Shown: positions 61,976 to 64,000 of the stretch, in pieces
How the letters are laid out: every line of letters begins with the position of its first letter
Position numbering within the stretch: position 1 is the first letter of the stretch
DNA from: Alphaproteobacteria bacterium
GTDB lineage: Bacteria; Pseudomonadota; Alphaproteobacteria; Caulobacterales; Caulobacteraceae
DNA length: 64,000 nt
Direction of reading: 5' to 3'
Assembly: GCA_025359785.1 (NCBI GenBank)
Contig: JANYET010000005.1
Coordinates: forward strand, 1-64,000
Notes under the pieces: model-generated
What the model saw: the letters and a program-made list of their open reading frames with translations, nothing else
The model's database searches: none
What the model was told of the DNA's origin: nothing
Program-made: the position numbers and the translations under genes

Positions 61976-62761
61976 ATGGCGGGGCCGGCGATCGAGCTTT
62001 CGGGGGTTGAGAAACGCTACGGCGGCCACGCGGCCCTGGCCGGGGTCAGCCTATGTGTGCAGCCGGGCGAGTTCACCGCCCTGGTCGGCGGATCGGGCTC
62101 CGGCAAGACCACGCTGCTCAAGACCATCAACCGGCTGGTGACGCCCGACGCCGGCGCAGTGCGGGTGCTGGGCGAAGATGTCGCCACCGCCTTGCCGCAC
62201 ATGCTGCGCCGCAAGATCGGCTATGTGTTCCAGGAGGTCGGGCTGTTTCCGCACCTCACCGTCGCCGAGAACATCGCCATCACGCCCAAGCTGCTCGGCT
62301 GGGACAAAAAGCGCATCGATGGGCGCGTCGCCAACCTGCTGGGCCTCGTCGACCTGCCGCTGGAGATTTCGTCCCGGGCTCCGGCCGCGCTTTCCGGGGG
62401 GCAGCGCCAGCGGGTGGGCGTCGCCCGCGCGCTCGCCGCCGAGCCCAGGCTGATGCTGCTGGACGAGCCGTTCGGGGCGCTCGATCCCCTGACCCGCGAC
62501 GCCCTGGGGACCGACTACCGGGCGCTGCACGACCGGCTGGGCCTGACCACGGTGATGGTCACGCACGACATGGCCGAGGCGGTGCTGCTGGCCGACCGGA
62601 TCGTGGTGCTGCGCGACGGCGCGATCGTCGCCGACGGAAGCCCTGCCGACCTGTTGGCCAGCACCCAGGACGACGGCGTGCGCGCCCTGCTGGAATCCCC
62701 GAAGCGCCAGGCCGAGCGGCTGCGCGCCAAGCTGGCCCAGGCGTCGGACGCCGCGCCATGA
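61976..62761 (+). CDS. ABC transporter ATP-binding protein, osmoprotectant (OpuCA/ProV-like) type
   Basis: 261 residues. Walker A GGSGSGKTT, Q-loop GYVFQEVGLFPHL, signature LSGGQRQRVGVARA, Walker B LMLLDEPFGALD, H-loop VTHDMAEAV. No CBS domains at the C-terminus, unlike many OpuCA/ProV proteins. The ATG at 61976 is used; an in-frame ATG at 61862 falls in the repeat. TGA overlaps the next ATG (ATGA). Imports betaine, choline or related compounds by family inference. Confidence 0.93.
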   Translation: MAGPAIELSGVEKRYGGHAALAGVSLCVQPGEFTALVGGSGSGKTTLLKTINRLVTPDAGAVRVLGEDVATALPHMLRRKIGYVFQEVGLFPHLTVAENIAITPKLLGWDKKRIDGRVANLLGLVDLPLEISSRAPAALSGGQRQRVGVARALAAEPRLMLLDEPFGALDPLTRDALGTDYRALHDRLGLTTVMVTHDMAEAVLLADRIVVLRDGAIVADGSPADLLASTQDDGVRALLESPKRQAERLRAKLAQASDAAP

Positions 62762-64000
62762 GCCCGAAGCTCACCGCCGCCTTCGCCCTGCTGCCGGAAT
62801 ATCTCGGCTGGCACGTGCTGCTGAGCTTCAGCGCGCTGGTGCTGGGCGTGGCGATCAGCCTGCCGTTGGCGGTGGCCGCGAGCCGCAGCGCGCGGCTGCG
62901 CTGGCCGCTGCTGGCCGGCGCGAGCCTGATCCAGACCATCCCCAGCCTGGCGCTGCTGGCGCTGTTCTACCCGCTGCTCCTGGCGCTCGCGACGCTCAGC
63001 AAGGCGACGCTTGGCCACGGCTTTTCGGCGCTGGGGTTCCTGCCGTCGCTGCTGGCCCTGACGCTCTATTCGATGCTGCCGATCCTGCGCAACGGCGCCG
63101 CCGCGATCCTCGGCATCGACGCGGCGATCCGCGAGGCCGCCGATGGCGTCGGCATGACCTCGCGCCAGCGCCTGTTGCAGGTCGAGCTGCCGCTGGCCGC
63201 GCCGGTGATCATGGCCGGCGTGCGCACCGCCGCGGTCTGGACCATCGGGGCGGCGACCCTGTCCACGCCGGTCGGCCAGACCAGTCTCGGCAACTACATT
63301 TTCGCGGGGCTGCAAACCGAGAACTGGGTGTTCGTGCTGTTCGGCTGCGCGGCCTCGGCGGTCCTGGCGCTGGCCGCCGACCAACTGCTGGGGCTGATCG
63401 AGGCGGGCGCTGCCCGGCGCAGCCTGCGGCTTGTGCTGATCGGGGCCATCGGCCTTTTGATCGGCGTCGCCGCCGCCGTCACGCCGCTCGCCGGGCTGGG
63501 CAAGACCGGCGCATACGTCGTCGGGGCCAAGAACTTCTCGGAGCAATATATCCTGGCCGAACTGATGGCCGGCCGCCTGGAAAAAGCCGGCGCCCAGGTC
63601 AGCCGCAAGGAGGACCTCGGCTCGGCGGTGGCCTACCGCGCGCTCGCCGCCGGCGAGCTCGACGTCTACGTCGACTACTCCGGAACACTCTGGACCAACG
63701 CGCTGAACCGCAAGGATAATCCGGGCCGCGCTGAGGTGCTGAAACAACTGTCCGCCGAGCTCAAAAAGCGTGACGGCGTCGTGGTGCTGGGCTCGCTGGG
63801 GTTCGAGAACGCCTATGCCCTGACCATGCGCCCGGACCGGGCCAAGGCGCTGGGCGTGGCCTCGCTGGCCGACCTCGCTCGCGCGGCGCCGAGGCTCACC
63901 CTGGGCTCGGACCTGGAGTTCCTCTCGCGCCCGGAATGGAAGGCCATCGAGGACGCCTACGGGCTCAACTTCAAGACCAAGCGGTCCTACCAGCCGACCT
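62758..64000 (+). CDS. ABC permease fused to substrate-binding domain, OpuCB-ProX type (cut by window end)
   Basis: At least 414 residues, running off the window. The N-terminal 200 or so are a permease with about six TMs; EAADGVGMTSRQRLLQVELP is the EAA-like coupling loop, and IQTIPSLALLALFYPL and NYIFAGLQTENW are typical of OpuCB. From about residue 250, YVVGAKNFSEQYILAELMAG and LDVYVDYSGTLWTNAL are the OpuAC glycine-betaine/choline-binding domain. Fused permease-binding proteins of this kind take up quaternary ammonium osmolytes. Confidence 0.92.
   Translation, partial: MSPKLTAAFALLPEYLGWHVLLSFSALVLGVAISLPLAVAASRSARLRWPLLAGASLIQTIPSLALLALFYPLLLALATLSKATLGHGFSALGFLPSLLALTLYSMLPILRNGAAAILGIDAAIREAADGVGMTSRQRLLQVELPLAAPVIMAGVRTAAVWTIGAATLSTPVGQTSLGNYIFAGLQTENWVFVLFGCAASAVLALAADQLLGLIEAGAARRSLRLVLIGAIGLLIGVAAAVTPLAGLGKTGAYVVGAKNFSEQYILAELMAGRLEKAGAQVSRKEDLGSAVAYRALAAGELDVYVDYSGTLWTNALNRKDNPGRAEVLKQLSAELKKRDGVVVLGSLGFENAYALTMRPDRAKALGVASLADLARAAPRLTLGSDLEFLSRPEWKAIEDAYGLNFKTKRSYQPT

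Noticed and set aside
1..64000. Mobile element, prophage or defence island
   Set aside because: No transposase, integrase, phage structural gene, restriction system or CRISPR repeat is present; content is mostly chromosomal housekeeping and accessory metabolism.

Overview
The window is about 64 kb of very GC-rich, densely coding chromosome. It reads as Caulobacteraceae (Alphaproteobacteria), probably Phenylobacterium or a close relative. Reasons: a CtrA-type site (TTAA-N7-TTAAC) at a flagellar promoter, a sigma-54 promoter at flgF, the alphaproteobacterial LexA box (GAAC-N7-GAAC), the flgF-flgG-flgA-flgH block divergent from fliL-fliM, and Caulobacterales-style CTCCCCC/GGGGGAG repeats. Genus is inference. 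I saw no rRNA, tRNA, CRISPR array, insertion sequence or prophage.

Left part (1-27 kb), metabolism and transport: the tail of an Mrp/ApbC ATPase; two tandem GPH-type MFS transporters and an SDR; a DevCAB-like ABC exporter; a secreted protein of unknown function; a CNT nucleoside transporter coupled to a GST; small envelope proteins; an orphan PEPxxWA-CTERM protein; an LLM oxidoreductase; a GFA protein; and a MarR/FAD-monooxygenase divergon with matching operators. A fatty-acid or CoA-ester operon follows (thiolase, acyl-CoA dehydrogenase, DUF3253, GST) with a divergent thioesterase. Then come a lipoprotein hydrolase, a Leu/Glu/Phe dehydrogenase, another MFS transporter and a transglutaminase-like protein.

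Middle part (27-46 kb): a two-gene DNA-repair operon (radical SAM HhH protein plus a DUF4130-UdgX fusion) sits behind a LexA-type box, itself preceded by a strong hairpin terminator with no visible upstream gene. Next are a methyltransferase, a VWA protein with a TetR regulator, an aldo/keto reductase/LysR divergon, and a complete TetR-controlled EmrAB-type tripartite efflux operon with palindromic operators. Then come GNAT, a class II HDAC-like deacylase, a histidine phosphatase, and the isoprenoid block xseB-ispA-dxs. Two gene remnants (esterase and PIN toxin) lie between dxs and flgH.

Right part (46.7-61.8 kb), flagellar genes in two divergent pairs: flgF-flgG-flgA-flgH against fliL-fliM-DUF6468-MotE-like-TPR, and fliO-fliP against flgB-flgC-fliE. 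Between them lies a four-part exported enzyme (redoxin, cytochrome c, copper monooxygenase-like, EF-hand) and a retropepsin-like protease. The window ends inside an osmoprotectant-type ABC transporter whose permease is fused to its binding protein.

Most promising leads: the SOS-boxed repair operon and the unexplained terminated leader ahead of it, the multi-domain redoxin/copper protein, and the uncharacterised FliM-linked operon.
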